This document shows, in pieces, positions 21,001-31,777 of a stretch of 64,000 bases of DNA. Below the pieces are notes generated by a model that was not told the origin of the DNA, did no database searches, and saw only the letters and a list, made by a program, of their open reading frames with translations. The position numbers and the translations under genes are program-made. Origin of the DNA: Gonium pectorale (taxonomy: Eukaryota > Chlorophyta > Chlorophyceae > Chlamydomonadales > Volvocaceae). The DNA is taken from contig LSYV01000009.1 of NCBI GenBank assembly GCA_001584585.1, positions 1,513,719 to 1,577,718 on the forward strand. The letters run 5' to 3'. Numbering within the stretch: position 1 is the stretch's first letter; each line of letters starts with the position of its first letter.

Positions 21001-23468
21001 ACGGGTCGCCGGGGCCGGGCGGCAAGGCGGCGGGCGCCGCCGCCGCCGCTGCCGCTGCCAATGGGGCCGCCGCCAGCGGTGCCGTGGAGTACGACCCAAA
21101 CTATGTCGTGCTTGCGTTGGACGTGATCAGTGCGTTGGCCCAGGCGCTGCACGCCAGTGTGGAGTCGCTGGTCGGGGCGAGCCCGCTGGTGCAGATGCTC
21201 ACCGTGGCCTGCGCGTGAGTGTGTGGGTGTGGGTGTGTGGTGGTGGGGAGTGTGGGTGTGTGTGGTGGGGGGGGGGTTGCGGGTGGGTTTTGGGTGGGCC
21301 CGTGCAGATGCCTTTCCGTAGCCTCGCGGAGTGAGGTGGGGCTTAGGGGTTGGAAGGCTTGCTCGCGGGAGTGGAGGCGGGAATCAGAATGGGAACGGGA
21401 AGGGACACGTTGGGTATCTGCGAGGGCGGGGCCCGGGGCGGGGTTGCAGGGTTGTTGCACGGGGGATTGTCGACATCTTGGGTACTGGAGAGGTGGGCTC
21501 TGTTGTGGGGCCAAGGTACCGGAAACGGTCGCCAGGGCCACGCAGGGTGGGGGCAGCACGGGTCTGCGTGCGTCCTTGCCCCCTCCCCCCTATCGGGAGA
21601 ATGCTGCTGGAAACCAGCCCTGTCCATGTACTCAAACCTGGCCCCCCGCCAGGGACCATCCCTCCAGCCGCCCTGCCCACACCCGCACGCAGCGAACCCC
21701 GCCCCCCCCCCTCCCGCCACAGCGCCCCGCCCTTGCTTCTGACCTGACCTGACCTGCACGCGTGCGCGCCGCGCCCCGCCCCTTCCCGCGCCTCTGTACC
21801 CTAGCCCCTCCTGACGCCGCCGCGCCTTGCCGTGCCTCCTAACCCAACCCCTGCCAGCGCGCCCTCTTCCCCGTCAACGCCCTCCACCCCTGCCCCCCAC
21901 CCCCGCTAGTTCGAACGCCTTTTTCATCATCTGACCCCACCCTCGCCCCGCAGCGACCCCTGCCCCGACGTCCGGCAGAGCGCCTTTGCGCTGGTGGGCG
22001 ACCTGGCGTCCGCCTGCGTGGCGCACCTGCTGCCGGTGCTGGAGGGCCTGGTGGGCCGCAGCCTGGCGCTGTGCGAGCTGCCCGCGCTGAGCGACGCCAA
22101 CCTGCCCTCCGCCAACAACGCGTGCTGGTCGCTGGGCGAGGTGGTGGTCAAGGTGGACTCGGAGCGGATGGCGCCGCACGCGGGTGCGGTGGCGGGGCGG
22201 GGCAGGGCGGGGGGGCGTGGTGGGCGGGCGGGAGGGGGCGGGGGCAAAGGCAGGGCAAGGGGCAAGATGGTGGCTGTTTCGGGCGGGTCTGCGGAGAGGA
22301 TGGATTGGGGGAGACTTGGCGGCTGTGGTGCCGGTGGAGGCTGTCTGTGTGGTAGCTAGCTGTTTATGCATGGGTGTTAGTGAAGGACCAGTTCTGTCTC
22401 GCAGCCCCAGTGATCATTTTGTTTCCTTGGGGCCCATCGTGCTGGGCAGTTAGGTCGCTTCCTTTGCCAACCTCCCGCCCTTAGCGTTGGCCGTCCTCGT
22501 CCTCATGACCCCTGCCCAGCCTAACGCAAGCCGGCGGCTGGCGTCGCGTACGTTGCCTCCCTCTCGCCCAATCAATTCACCGCCACACATTCCCCTGCCT
22601 ACCCGTCGCTAACCCCTCGCACCCCGTCCGCCATCCCCTCGCGCCCCCGCCCTGCCCCGCCCTGGCAGAGGCCATCGCGCACCGCATGACCTCCATCCTG
22701 GCCTACTCGGGCCCGGGCCGCATGCCGCCCTCCATCCTGGAAAACGCCTCCATCACGCTTGGCCGCACCGCCTGGCGCTGCGCCGAGCAGCTGGCGCCGC
22801 ACCTGGGGCACTTTGTGGCTGCCTGGTGCGGCCAGCTGCGCAACATCAGGGACGGCACAGAGAAGGAGCACGCGTTCCTGGGGCTGTGCAGGTGAGGGGC
22901 GGAGGGGAGGGCGGGCGTGTGTGGCGCTGAGAAGGTTCCGGAGGGAGGGGGAGGTGGGAGGGCGAGGGGATGCGCCGCCCGTCCTGCTGCGCGCAAGGGG
23001 CGGGGGGGGTCGTTCGGATGGTATGCAAGGTGCAGGCCGACTCCTTCCCTCCGCGCCACCCGGTCCTCATTTTGTAGGTTTGTAGCAGGAGAGATGCGGT
23101 GGCAAGCTTTCCGAGGGTCATCTTGCGGGCTCTCGCACTTGGAATTGGAGCGGGAGAGGTGCCGAGCTCTGCGGGACTGCCTTCCCAGCTTGCAGGCCAC
23201 ATACCATCCACTGTCCCGCCCCGCCCCGCTTGCTCGTAGGCTTGTCCGCATGAACCCCGAGGCCGCGCTGCCCGCCTTCCCCGTGCTGTGCGCGGCGTTC
23301 GCCTCCTGGCGCTCGCTCGCCTGCGAGGGGCTGCGCAACGAGATGGCGCAGATCGTGCAGCTGTTCAAGGCCAGCCTGGCGCCCAGCGGCCGGTGGGAGG
23401 CGGTGCTGGCTGGCGTCACCGAGCCGGTGCGGGGCAAGCTGGCGGCCATGTTCGGGCAGCCGCTGTGA
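15022..23468 (+). CDS. TNPO1: Transportin-1 (karyopherin beta-2)
   Basis: Fifteen exons: 15022-15117, 15212-15304, 15423-15509, 16112-16297, 16826-17031, 17659-17938, 18133-18245, 18771-18948, 19250-19442, 19926-20110, 20293-20475, 20838-21214, 21954-22183, 22669-22891, 23240-23468. Phases agree throughout, giving 952 aa (human ~890). HEAT-repeat nuclear import receptor for PY-NLS cargoes, released by RanGTP. Diagnostic matches to TNPO1: [37 protein letters not shown], the acidic loop with six Asp before the [20 protein letters not shown] segment, [35 protein letters not shown] and [12 protein letters not shown] Gln/Ala/Gly-rich insertion (~residues 640-680) within exon 12 is lineage-specific. 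Intron 8 (18949-19249) has a GC donor (CAG|GCGAGG) and contains an assembly gap. TGTAA lies at 23606. Confidence 0.95.
19101..19120. other. Assembly gap (20 N)
   Basis: Unknown bases inside transportin intron 8; a further single N is at 19220. The right-hand flank (19121-19248) is unusually rich in GTAC/CGTA steps compared with neighbouring introns. Confidence 0.98.
20741..20837 (+). repeat. Intron-borne dispersed repeat in transportin intron 11
   Basis: A block containing GACGGGACATATGCTGCTG and a C/T-rich tail, at the 3' end of the intron. It resembles the minus-strand sequence at 59130-59225, which lies in an RFC1 intron in the same orientation relative to its gene. Confidence 0.55.
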
Positions 23469-23605
23469 GGTGGCGTTTGGGCAGCCGCGGTGGAATGGGC
23501 TGTGGTGGGCGGCGGTGCGCAGGCAAAGCGGCCCGGGATGGGTGCGGCCCGGGTGCTTGGCGGCGGCCGCGCTACTGTTGTCCGGCGCAGCTCATGCGGG
23601 CGGCG

Positions 23606-23610
23606 TGTAA
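23606..23610 (+). terminator. Polyadenylation signal TGTAA of transportin
   Basis: TGTAA 138 bases after the transportin stop codon. Confidence 0.6.
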
Positions 23611-24681
23611 GAGCGCGTTCCGTGGGCCGGCGGCTGTGGCATTTCTGGTGCCAGGGTGGCGAAGGGCGCCCAGGCGGGTGCGGGGCAGCTGGGTGCCATT
23701 CTCGTGTGCGGTTGCCGTAAGGCCGGTAGTGCGAGTCGTGCGGTGCGAGGTGTGCGTCTGACACGAGACCGTGGCTCCAGCATGGCGCAGCCGTGGTGGT
23801 TGGTAAAATTGGATGGTTGGAGGCCACGGGGGTGACCCGGTGAAGCGGTATGGTCACCGTGCTGGTGTACGTCACACACAGCGTACACCGAACACCTTGG
23901 AAGGCCGTGAGCGTAGAGGCCTGTCATGTGCCATGGCGTTGGCAGGCGATGTGGGTAGGGGTACTTATGCCCCTGGCTGTTGCGTTGCGTGCAGGGTTGG
24001 TTGGTTGGTTGGGCGAATAAAGGCAGGCAGCGAGGGCGTGGACAGCAGGCGAGGAGAGGTAGGCGTGGCGTGGCACCGGTAACGTAACGAGCGCGGGGTA
24101 GGGGGTGTGGTCAGCGGACACGGACTGGGCTGGGATGGGCTGGGTGGCGGAAGGAGGTGCCGTAGCAGCGGGCTGGCGCCGTCTGCGCATCCCACTGAGG
24201 CCTAGGCCCCGTCGGAAGGAGGCGCTTCGGGCGGCGCTTGTGGAGGGGTTTCGTAACGGGGTGCATAAGTTGAAGCAATGACGTTGCGGCTGTCTGTGTA
24301 TGACTAGCGCCCGCGGACCTGAGCGGCTTACTAGCAGATCGGGCTGAGCTGTGTTACAGCATGTACGGACAAACATTCACATGCGCGGCACGGTGTGCAG
24401 AGACTTGTGGCGGCGGGGCTTGAGGCGGCAGCTGGCGGCGGCAGCGACTTGGTATGATGTAGCGGCGGCGGTGTTGGGGCGTTAACGGACGGTCGCCTGT
24501 AGGGCAGCGCTGCTCACGCTGACGAGCGGACTCGGACGAGAGGTTGGGAGGCAGACCCACGGGCAGACGGGGGCCCGGGACGCAGCTCGCACGGACTCCC
24601 GTGTCCCGCACACCCAGACGGGGGCGCATGGCGCGCTTGCGACTCGCTCGTGGTGAGAAAAACGAAATCTGCAAAGAAAGA

Positions 24682-24720
24682 GCCGCGGTGCGTGGTGCCG
24701 CGGTGCGTGGTGCCGCGGTT
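24682..24720. repeat. Short tandem repeat, 15-base GC-rich unit
   Basis: GCCGCGGTGCGTGGT twice in tandem followed by a partial third copy. Confidence 0.8.
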
Positions 24721-25134
24721 CTGCGGCAGTAGGCCTTCCGGTGCTCACCGCGGATGGTGGGTAGCGTATTCTCGTGCGTTCATCAGGGAGAAGCTGCTCG
24801 TCGCCGTGGTATGCGTGTTATGAACTGCCTGCCTGCTTGGCTGCCCGTCCACCAGTCCGCCTCGTTTTTGAGCACCTTTGGCTTGCGGCCGAACGCGGCA
24901 CGCCGCGCCGGTGAGAGGTCGGGCCATGTTCCTGTTATTCGTTTTGTTCGCAGTGCGCGGTTCCTCTGTTCCACGCTGGAGCCGGACAGCGAGGGCAGTA
25001 TGGCGGCAGCGACCTGGCCTGCCGCACCCCGGCCACGCAGATGGGCACACGCGCCAGCCGCTCAACGGCGCTACGGTACTCTGCATCGCTACTTCGCTAG
25101 GGGCGCACGGGGCGCCGGGGTTGGTCTTCCCCAG

Positions 25135-25216
25135 GATTTGAGGACAGCAACGCCCTGGCGTACGCCTGCCAGCTGCTGCCCAAGCCCGTAGACGCCGGCT
25201 TGTTGGCCGTCTGCAG
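25135..25216 (+). pseudogene. Orphan exon-like island
   Basis: 82 bases bounded by a good acceptor (TCTTCCCCAG) and a TGCAG|GTCACT donor-like junction. One frame reads FEDSNALAYACQLLPKPVDA then GLLAVC, which has natural protein composition and C/G-ending codons like the true exons. No neighbouring exons with compatible phase were found and no family was recognised. It could be one exon of an unrecognised gene or a relic. Confidence 0.3.
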
Positions 25217-26209
25217 GTCACTCCGCAGCACGGCCGTTTCAAGTCAGCTTACAGCGGCGGCATGACGTCGCTGCCGGCGATGTGTCGGGCGATCGCCGGC
25301 AGCGGCGCCCATGGCGGTGGGGCGGCCCGCGGCGGCCCGACCCGCGAAGTGTGAGGCGTGCAGGTCCCCAACTCCCCATAACCCCAGGACGACTGTACTC
25401 TCTTGCCGCCTTGTTGCCGCTGTAGACATACCTTGCACTCAAGGACACGGCCACACACTCAAGCGCACACCCGCATCGAGGGCCCACTCTGCTGGCCGGA
25501 GACTCCGGAGGACATGTCAAGCACGATCGTGCCTGCCAGTGCGGCGGGGGCTGCCGCCGCCGCCCCTGTCCGCGCCTGATTCACCTGTTCTAGTCTTTGG
25601 GACGTTGCAAAGCAGACCCCTTGTGTTGATCACCTGCTGAATCACTCCTCCCCCGGCCAGGCCGTGGAGCTCAAAACCCAAGCCCTCCAAGCTGTGTTCG
25701 GCATTCATTTACACGCGGCATGTATTAGGGTACTGCGATTGTGCTGACTGCTCTGCATAGCCTCTTTGCCCGTGTTTTCTTTGAGCAAGTTTGGGGTGGC
25801 CGAGGTCCCTCAGTGCGCCAGTTCGGTACCTACAAAGCAAAGCTACCAGCCGTTCCCACACATCGGGAAGACGAACTCGCTTTACACACAGCTCTGTGCA
25901 GAAGCATCCATTGCGTAGTCAGGTGCTCCAACCCAGAGGTTATCACGCACATAGCAAGCGCACAAATGCTGGGTCCAATAGGAGTTACACGCGACGGGCC
26001 AGCAGCACCGGGTGGACACACGCCGTACGGAGAGAGGTTGCGCACGTTTGCGAATTCGCCACCGAGTCCCTGGCAAATACGCAGTGCGTCGAGCAATTGT
26101 TGGATAGCATACGCGCTTCACTTGTAATTCTCCACTCGCCACAGAGCTTGTTTGGGCCCGTTAGGGGCTATCGCACTGACCAAAAAGTCAGTGGCTATTG
26201 ATTGTCAGG

Positions 26210-29200
26210 ATGGACAGTGACAGGTATGAAGGCTTTCTCCCCGACCGGCGCGCCTTCGGTCGGCATGCACTCAACTTAGTTGACGGTAGCCGGCCCCGCG
26301 TCGCAGCGACGATGAGCGTGCGGCGGGCTACGTGCCGGTGCTGGCAGCGACTATGTCAATGGCAGCACGAGGCGTGAACTCGCCCCAGCGGCCCGACGCT
26401 GTTGTCCTTCGGGATGGAGGTGCGACTTGACCATAAGCACTCGGACAGCCTGCCCTCTCTTGCCTGACGTGTTGTCTACACACTATTGCTGCTGTATTCC
26501 TTCAGTGTCGCTGTACACGAATGAGCTGTTTACCGATGGCGATGTGCTCGGCGAGGGAGGCCAGGGCACGGCCTCGCCCACTGGCGCAGCAGCAGCAGCA
26601 GCTCGGAAGGGGCCGTCGCTTGCAGCTAAGCGGCAGGAACGTCTACAAGCGGGGGCGTACACTCCCAATTCACTCATAAAGAACGGCTCCTTGCGGCCGG
26701 GGACACCGTCCTCGCCCAGCATGAAGCCTGTCACGGAGTCGCCATCGTTCAAACCCTCGACTTTGTCGCAATCGGGCGGACCGACCGTGGAGTCGGTGGC
26801 GAGCCCCGTGCGCCAGGGGGTCGGCCTGATCAACGGCCTGGCTGCCAGCTATGACCCCTTTGAGGGGAAAGAGGAGCCCGTTGCAACGTCACGCTATGCG
26901 GCAAACACGGACCGCCAGGCGCCCGCCGGCCCGCGCTCCATCCCGCAACTCGACCTCAGCGATATGCCGACGTTCCTGCAACAGCCGGGCCCCAAGAACG
27001 GCCCGGTGCAATGCATGATCGTTCGGGAGCACGGGTCGGCAAAGATGTACCCCCGGTACGTGCTGTTCCTGGAGGAGGGTCGCCGGTTCCTCATGTCCGC
27101 CCGGAAGCGCAAGAAGCAGACCACCAGCAACTACATCATCTCGCTTGACTACGACGACCTCAGCCGCGAGAGCGGGTCCTTCTTCGGCAAGGTCCGCGCC
27201 AACTTTGTAGGGACGGAGTTCACGGTGTACGACAGGGGGCACAAGCCCGGAAAGAAGGACAGCTCTTCGGGCGAGTCCGGCCGGCAGGAGCTGGGGGCTG
27301 TGACGTATCAGTACAACGTGTTGGGCACGCGGGGGCCGCGAAAGATGATGGCGGCCATCCCCGCTGTGGACGGAAGCGGGCGGCGACTGTACCAGCCGAG
27401 CGGCGAGGCCGACTGCATCCTCGAAAGGTGCGCATGAGCGCGCCGGGGGCATGTCTGGGAAACATGTACAATGTGCGACGGTGAGCGCGCAAACACGGGC
27501 GGCGCAGCACGTGGCGAGCGTGGTTAACGGTGGCGGGGATGCGGCGGCGTTTACGCTGGGGAGCTGGCCAGTGCTGCTCATGGACTATTAGGGCTCTTCA
27601 CGCACAGCAGTTGCGCACGAGCGCCCATAGCCAAGCGCTCAAGCAGCTTTGGGCGGACGGGTCGGGAGCGGCCTCATATGAGCCGGGGAAGTCGTGTGAC
27701 GTGAAATTGGCACCAATCGCTGTACACAAATGGCATGAGTCTCTCACGCGCGTGATGCTTGCGCCGCACACGACCCCTGATTGCAGACGGCCGTGAGGGG
27801 CCGGGTGCGGTGCGGAGCAGCGGCCCCGCTCATGCAGGGGCTGGCACCGGTGCATCCGGAGCGCACATGCGCTGATACTCCTCCTCGGGTGTGTGAGTGC
27901 TCTCCCTAACGTTACCCCCTAACATGCTCTGCCTGGGCCCCCACCGCTTCCGTCCGGTCCCACCAGGCTGAAGCACCGCAGCCGGCTTGAGGAGCTGGTG
28001 GTGATGGGCAACAAGCCGCCGCGCTGGAACGATGAGGTTAGGGGCGCCAGAGGGTGGACCCGGGGCCAGGAGCGCGGATAGGACGTTGGAGACATGGGAG
28101 GGGGACGAGGGGCAGAGCTGTGGAGGGGCGTGAGGTTGGGGCCCGCGGGGTCCGGGCGCTGCCTGTGCGCATGCCAGGGACGGGGCGGGGCGGCTGGCAG
28201 CGCAACGGTGCGGGTCGGTGGCTACGTCAGGGGGGCGGCATCGGGGGCGAAGAGCGGGGAGGAGCGGCTCAGCGGACTCCTGCGGCAGACCCGGAAGGCA
28301 GAGGGGGCGGTCGGCCTAGGCCATCACCGATGCGGGCCGCTGCCTGCGCTTCCTGGGGAGCTGCACGGCACCCTGCTGCGGGCATAGTCGCAGCCGCTGA
28401 GTTGCCCGGCGCCACCCCGCTTCCCCGCCCGCAGCTGAACGCGTACTGCCTCAACTTCAACGGGCGCGTGACGGAGGCGTCTGTAAAGAACTTTCAGCTC
28501 GTGTCGGACGACAACCACAACCACATCATCCTGCAGTTCGGCAAGGTGCGTCGTGTGTGTATGTCCTATATGATCTAGAGGATCTATGCGTGACTGTGGG
28601 AGATACGTCGTGTGTTGAAAAGGAAAACGCATACGTCGTGTGTGTGTCTATGGGGAGCAGGGCACAGGAGGGCGGGGATGGGCCATGTCGCATCGCAGCC
28701 GCGCTCTCGAGGTCGCACGCCACCTGGTGCCGGGCTCCGTGGACTCGCCACGCACGTGGCCAGCTGGCTCCCGACCGGTCAGGGGCTCGGGCAGGGCAGG
28801 GCGTGGTGAGGAGGGAGGCGTGTCATATAGAGCAGTACGCGCCGCGCCCGGTGCCCACGCGTTCCTGCACCTGGAAGCCACAACCACTTGTGTAGGATTG
28901 CTTGGCACCTGCGACCTCCGGGCACATCCAAGCAGCCCTGGGCAGCACTGGAGAGCCATGCGCGGGCACGGCCACGTTCGCAGCCATCACACACCCTATT
29001 GCCAGGCAGTCAGCCAATGCCAGCCCTCGGCACCATCATGGCTGCTCAGGCACGCCTGTAGCCTCGGCCTGTCGGCTTGCCGTTGGCACCAGCATCCCAT
29101 ACCGTATTCGGAAAGACGATATGACGGCCGCCCTCGGCCTGCCTGGGATGCCGCCGTCATCGTGCGCGTTTACGTGCCGCCCTCGTCTTTGACCCGCCGC

Positions 29201-29331
29201 CCCTACTGCCCCGCCACCGCCCGCAGGTGGGCAAGGACACGTTCACGATGGACTACCAGTGGCCCATCTCGGCCTTCCAGGCCTTTGCCATCTGCATGTC
29301 CTCCTTTGACAACAAGCTAGCGTGCGAGTAG
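26210..29331 (+). CDS. Tubby-domain protein (TULP family)
   Basis: Six exons: 26210-26223, 26307-26419, 26506-27427, 27967-28036, 28435-28545, 29227-29331; all phases agree, giving 444 aa. The N-terminal ~180 residues are Ser/Ala/Pro-rich and poorly conserved. The Tubby beta-barrel follows, with [129 protein letters not shown]. It ends with the family hallmark [14 protein letters not shown]. Tubby domains bind PI(4,5)P2, and TULPs deliver membrane cargo to cilia with IFT-A. No F-box is present, unlike land-plant TULPs, which fits a ciliary role. The first coding exon is only 14 bases (ATG plus three codons and two bases); it was accepted because phases match twice. Confidence 0.93.
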
Positions 29332-30201
29332 AGAGTGCTATGGGGGAGGCAACGCGCAGGAGAGGGGCGCCTGCGGAGGCGAAGGTGGCACTGGTCGGGA
29401 GGATTGGGAGTTCGGGGCAGACAGGCGTATCGGGGGCGAGCGACGGCCGATGGTAAGCTATTGAGATTGTGGCGGCGGGCGGCGTCGCGGTGCGCCGGGG
29501 CAACAGGGCGGGAGGGGAAGGAAGGGGGCAACAGAGAACGGCATGCACGGGAAGAAAGCGGCATTTGTGATCATGGCGTCCCGCTGCATTTAGGATATCT
29601 GGTGGCGATCTTGTTCCTGATATTGGTTTCATCGTGATCCCTTATACCGATTGCCCCATCATGGACTTGAAGACATGGGCTGCGCGCTGCAGAGTGCGTA
29701 CATGCGTGGGGGAGCCGACTGCAGCTGCGCGGAGCCCACAGGCGTGTGGGCTCGGCACTGCACTGCACTGAAGGTGCTAAGGTGCCGACAAAAGGGCAAT
29801 AACTAAGCATGTTGTGGTTTGCAGGCGTACCGGACGTGTTGACCGCAGTACTACGTTATGCTCGTGATCTTGCCAGAAGGTGACTGGCGCAGAGGGTCGT
29901 ATGGCCTCGTTGAGTTTTGCCGCAGGCAAATTTTTTATTCTTGTGAGAAGTAACGGTGTTTGTGGCAGACCGGATCTGTCAGCTCGGTTCTTCGAGATTA
30001 CTGTACAGCGTATCAGCGTTATCTTTCATTAGGTGCTTGTACCCCATTCCCAATCCCCGAGTCCCGACTGCCACACTGTGGCATACCCGTGTGGCCCACC
30101 CTGACGGGCTTGGTCGCGGAGCCGCGCAAGCGCGACATCAGCAAAAGCAACGATATAGATACTGTCATTTCGGCAGCAATACAGCCGGGAGTCCTCTCCT
30201 C
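29332..30201. other. Intergenic region Tubby to MED31
   Basis: 870 bases containing the Tubby 3' region and MED31 promoter. Nothing coding recognised; no clear TGTAA soon after the Tubby stop. Confidence 0.55.
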
Positions 30202-30922
30202 ATGTCTACCACTTCTCGCAGGTTAGCATCACTAATAACCTTAAAAGCGTTGATCAACATATCACATGTACAATATCTAATAGCGCAATGTGCCCCGCTC
30301 GCCCGGCAGGACGTGGACCGAACGAGAGATAGGCATTTCAGGGCCCGAGCGCTTTGCGCTGGAGCTGGAGTTTGTACAGTGCTTGGCAAATCCACTTTAC
30401 ATCAATTGTAGGTACAAACCGTTTCCTGTCACCCAATCCGCGGCCATGCTCACGCGCCATCCGCTCTGCAGACCTGGCAACTAAGCAGTACCTAACCAAC
30501 CCAGCGTTCCTGAACTACCTCAAATACCTTCAATATTGGAAGCAGCCGGCGTACGCGTGTCACATAACGTGCGTGTCACCCTTGGGTTAGTGGGAGTATG
30601 CCTTCTCTTTTGGTTTGTGCCGCCTGATGGTGCCTGTCACGAATTTATATGAACGTGTAGGAGACCCCAACACGGGGCTCACCGGCTGCATGCTCTGTAC
30701 GTACCCACGGGTCGCCTGTCACCTTGCAGGTACCCGCACTGCCTGTTCTTCCTTGACCTCCTTCAAGACGCCGACTTTCGCACAGCAATCAAGGACTATT
30801 CCTACGCGGAGCACATCCGCCAGGCTCAGGAGGCATTCTTCCGCACCTTCCACAGCAACCGCGTGGAAGAAGCTGCCGCTGTAGCCTCGCCTGCTGGAGA
30901 CGCCGCTGAGGTCAGACCGTGA
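30202..30922 (+). CDS. MED31: Mediator complex subunit 31 (SOH1)
   Basis: Four exons: 30202-30221, 30310-30407, 30472-30568, 30730-30922; phases agree, giving 135 aa. MED31 is a small, highly conserved subunit of the Mediator middle module that links transcription factors with RNA polymerase II. Conserved core: RFALELEFVQCLANPLYINY, LATKQYLTNPAFLNYLKYLQ, YWKQPAYACHITYPHCLFFL, DLLQDADFR. This aligns with human RFQLELEFVQCLANPNYLNF and the FVNYLKYLLYWKDPEYAKYL segment. The C-terminal ~35 residues (Ala/Glu-rich, ending AAEVRP) are variable. The start is taken at the ATG beginning MSTTSR, whose exon ends in phase with the conserved block. It is convergent with the IC138 gene. Confidence 0.93.
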
Positions 30923-31777
30923 GGCGATTCCCCTTTCTTTGCAGATTACTGTCTAAAGTAACCAGAATGGATGTAGCAACAACCCTGCCTCAACGCAATC
31001 TTTCATTGGGAACTCTAACAGGAGTGGATAGTTAGAGAATTGTATGGACAGGGCGCAAGGTCTGCCGGGGCACAACTGTTCTAAATGTGTGCGGCGAGCC
31101 GGCGGGTTAGTTGTGGGCGGCCGACAATACCGGTATCAAGAGCACGCCTATCGGGCCTCAGACCGCACGTGCAGTGATGAGCGACGGTCCGGGATAGTTC
31201 ACGGTTGAAGACGCGCTGGGGCTGCTGCTGGACATCTAGTGTCGCCACTGTCATACTGCGGCGCGCGCCTTCAATTACTTCCATGGTCTCTGGCCACACT
31301 CAGGCTTGCAGCCGCCGTGTGACGGTTCCATGGTTGATGCATATGAAGCCCAAGGAGCTCGACCAGTTTTCCATCTCGTATGTCCGTTGCTCGGTGCCGG
31401 TTAAACACACAACCTTGTCAGCGCTCGCGGAGCAAGGCCTGACCTTCGTCAATGTGAATCTGCTGTGGACCATACAGACAAGGTGGAAGGAGCATACATA
31501 GCGTGCTCATGCCTGTATCGACTAGCCCGATGCTGTTCCGTTGCCATAGGTGGAGCGGGCATCCGCATGGTCGGGAGCCACTGGACACCTAAACACTGGC
31601 TGTAAATCTGGACGCCCATCCCCCCGCACAAGCCCTGGCGCACACGTCAACTTTACCCCCTCGGGCCCTATGCATGTGCGTATGCTGCCAGATGCATACA
31701 TGTGCGAACACAGTCCAAAAAGTGAGCGCTGCTGCCCTATCTCCTTGAACCTGGTCCCGCCGACTACCTACACCCCC
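30923..31777. other. Convergent intergenic region MED31 / IC138
   Basis: 855 bases holding both 3' regions. No coding sequence recognised. Confidence 0.55.

Larger units (their letters stand above)
23611..26209. other. Large stretch without a confident gene
   Basis: 2.6 kb between transportin and the Tubby gene. Open frames are short, differ in composition from the real exons and match nothing recognised. It contains a 15-base tandem motif near 24682 and one exon-like island at 25135-25216. It may hold a poorly conserved gene, a decayed gene or a long promoter. Confidence 0.5.
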
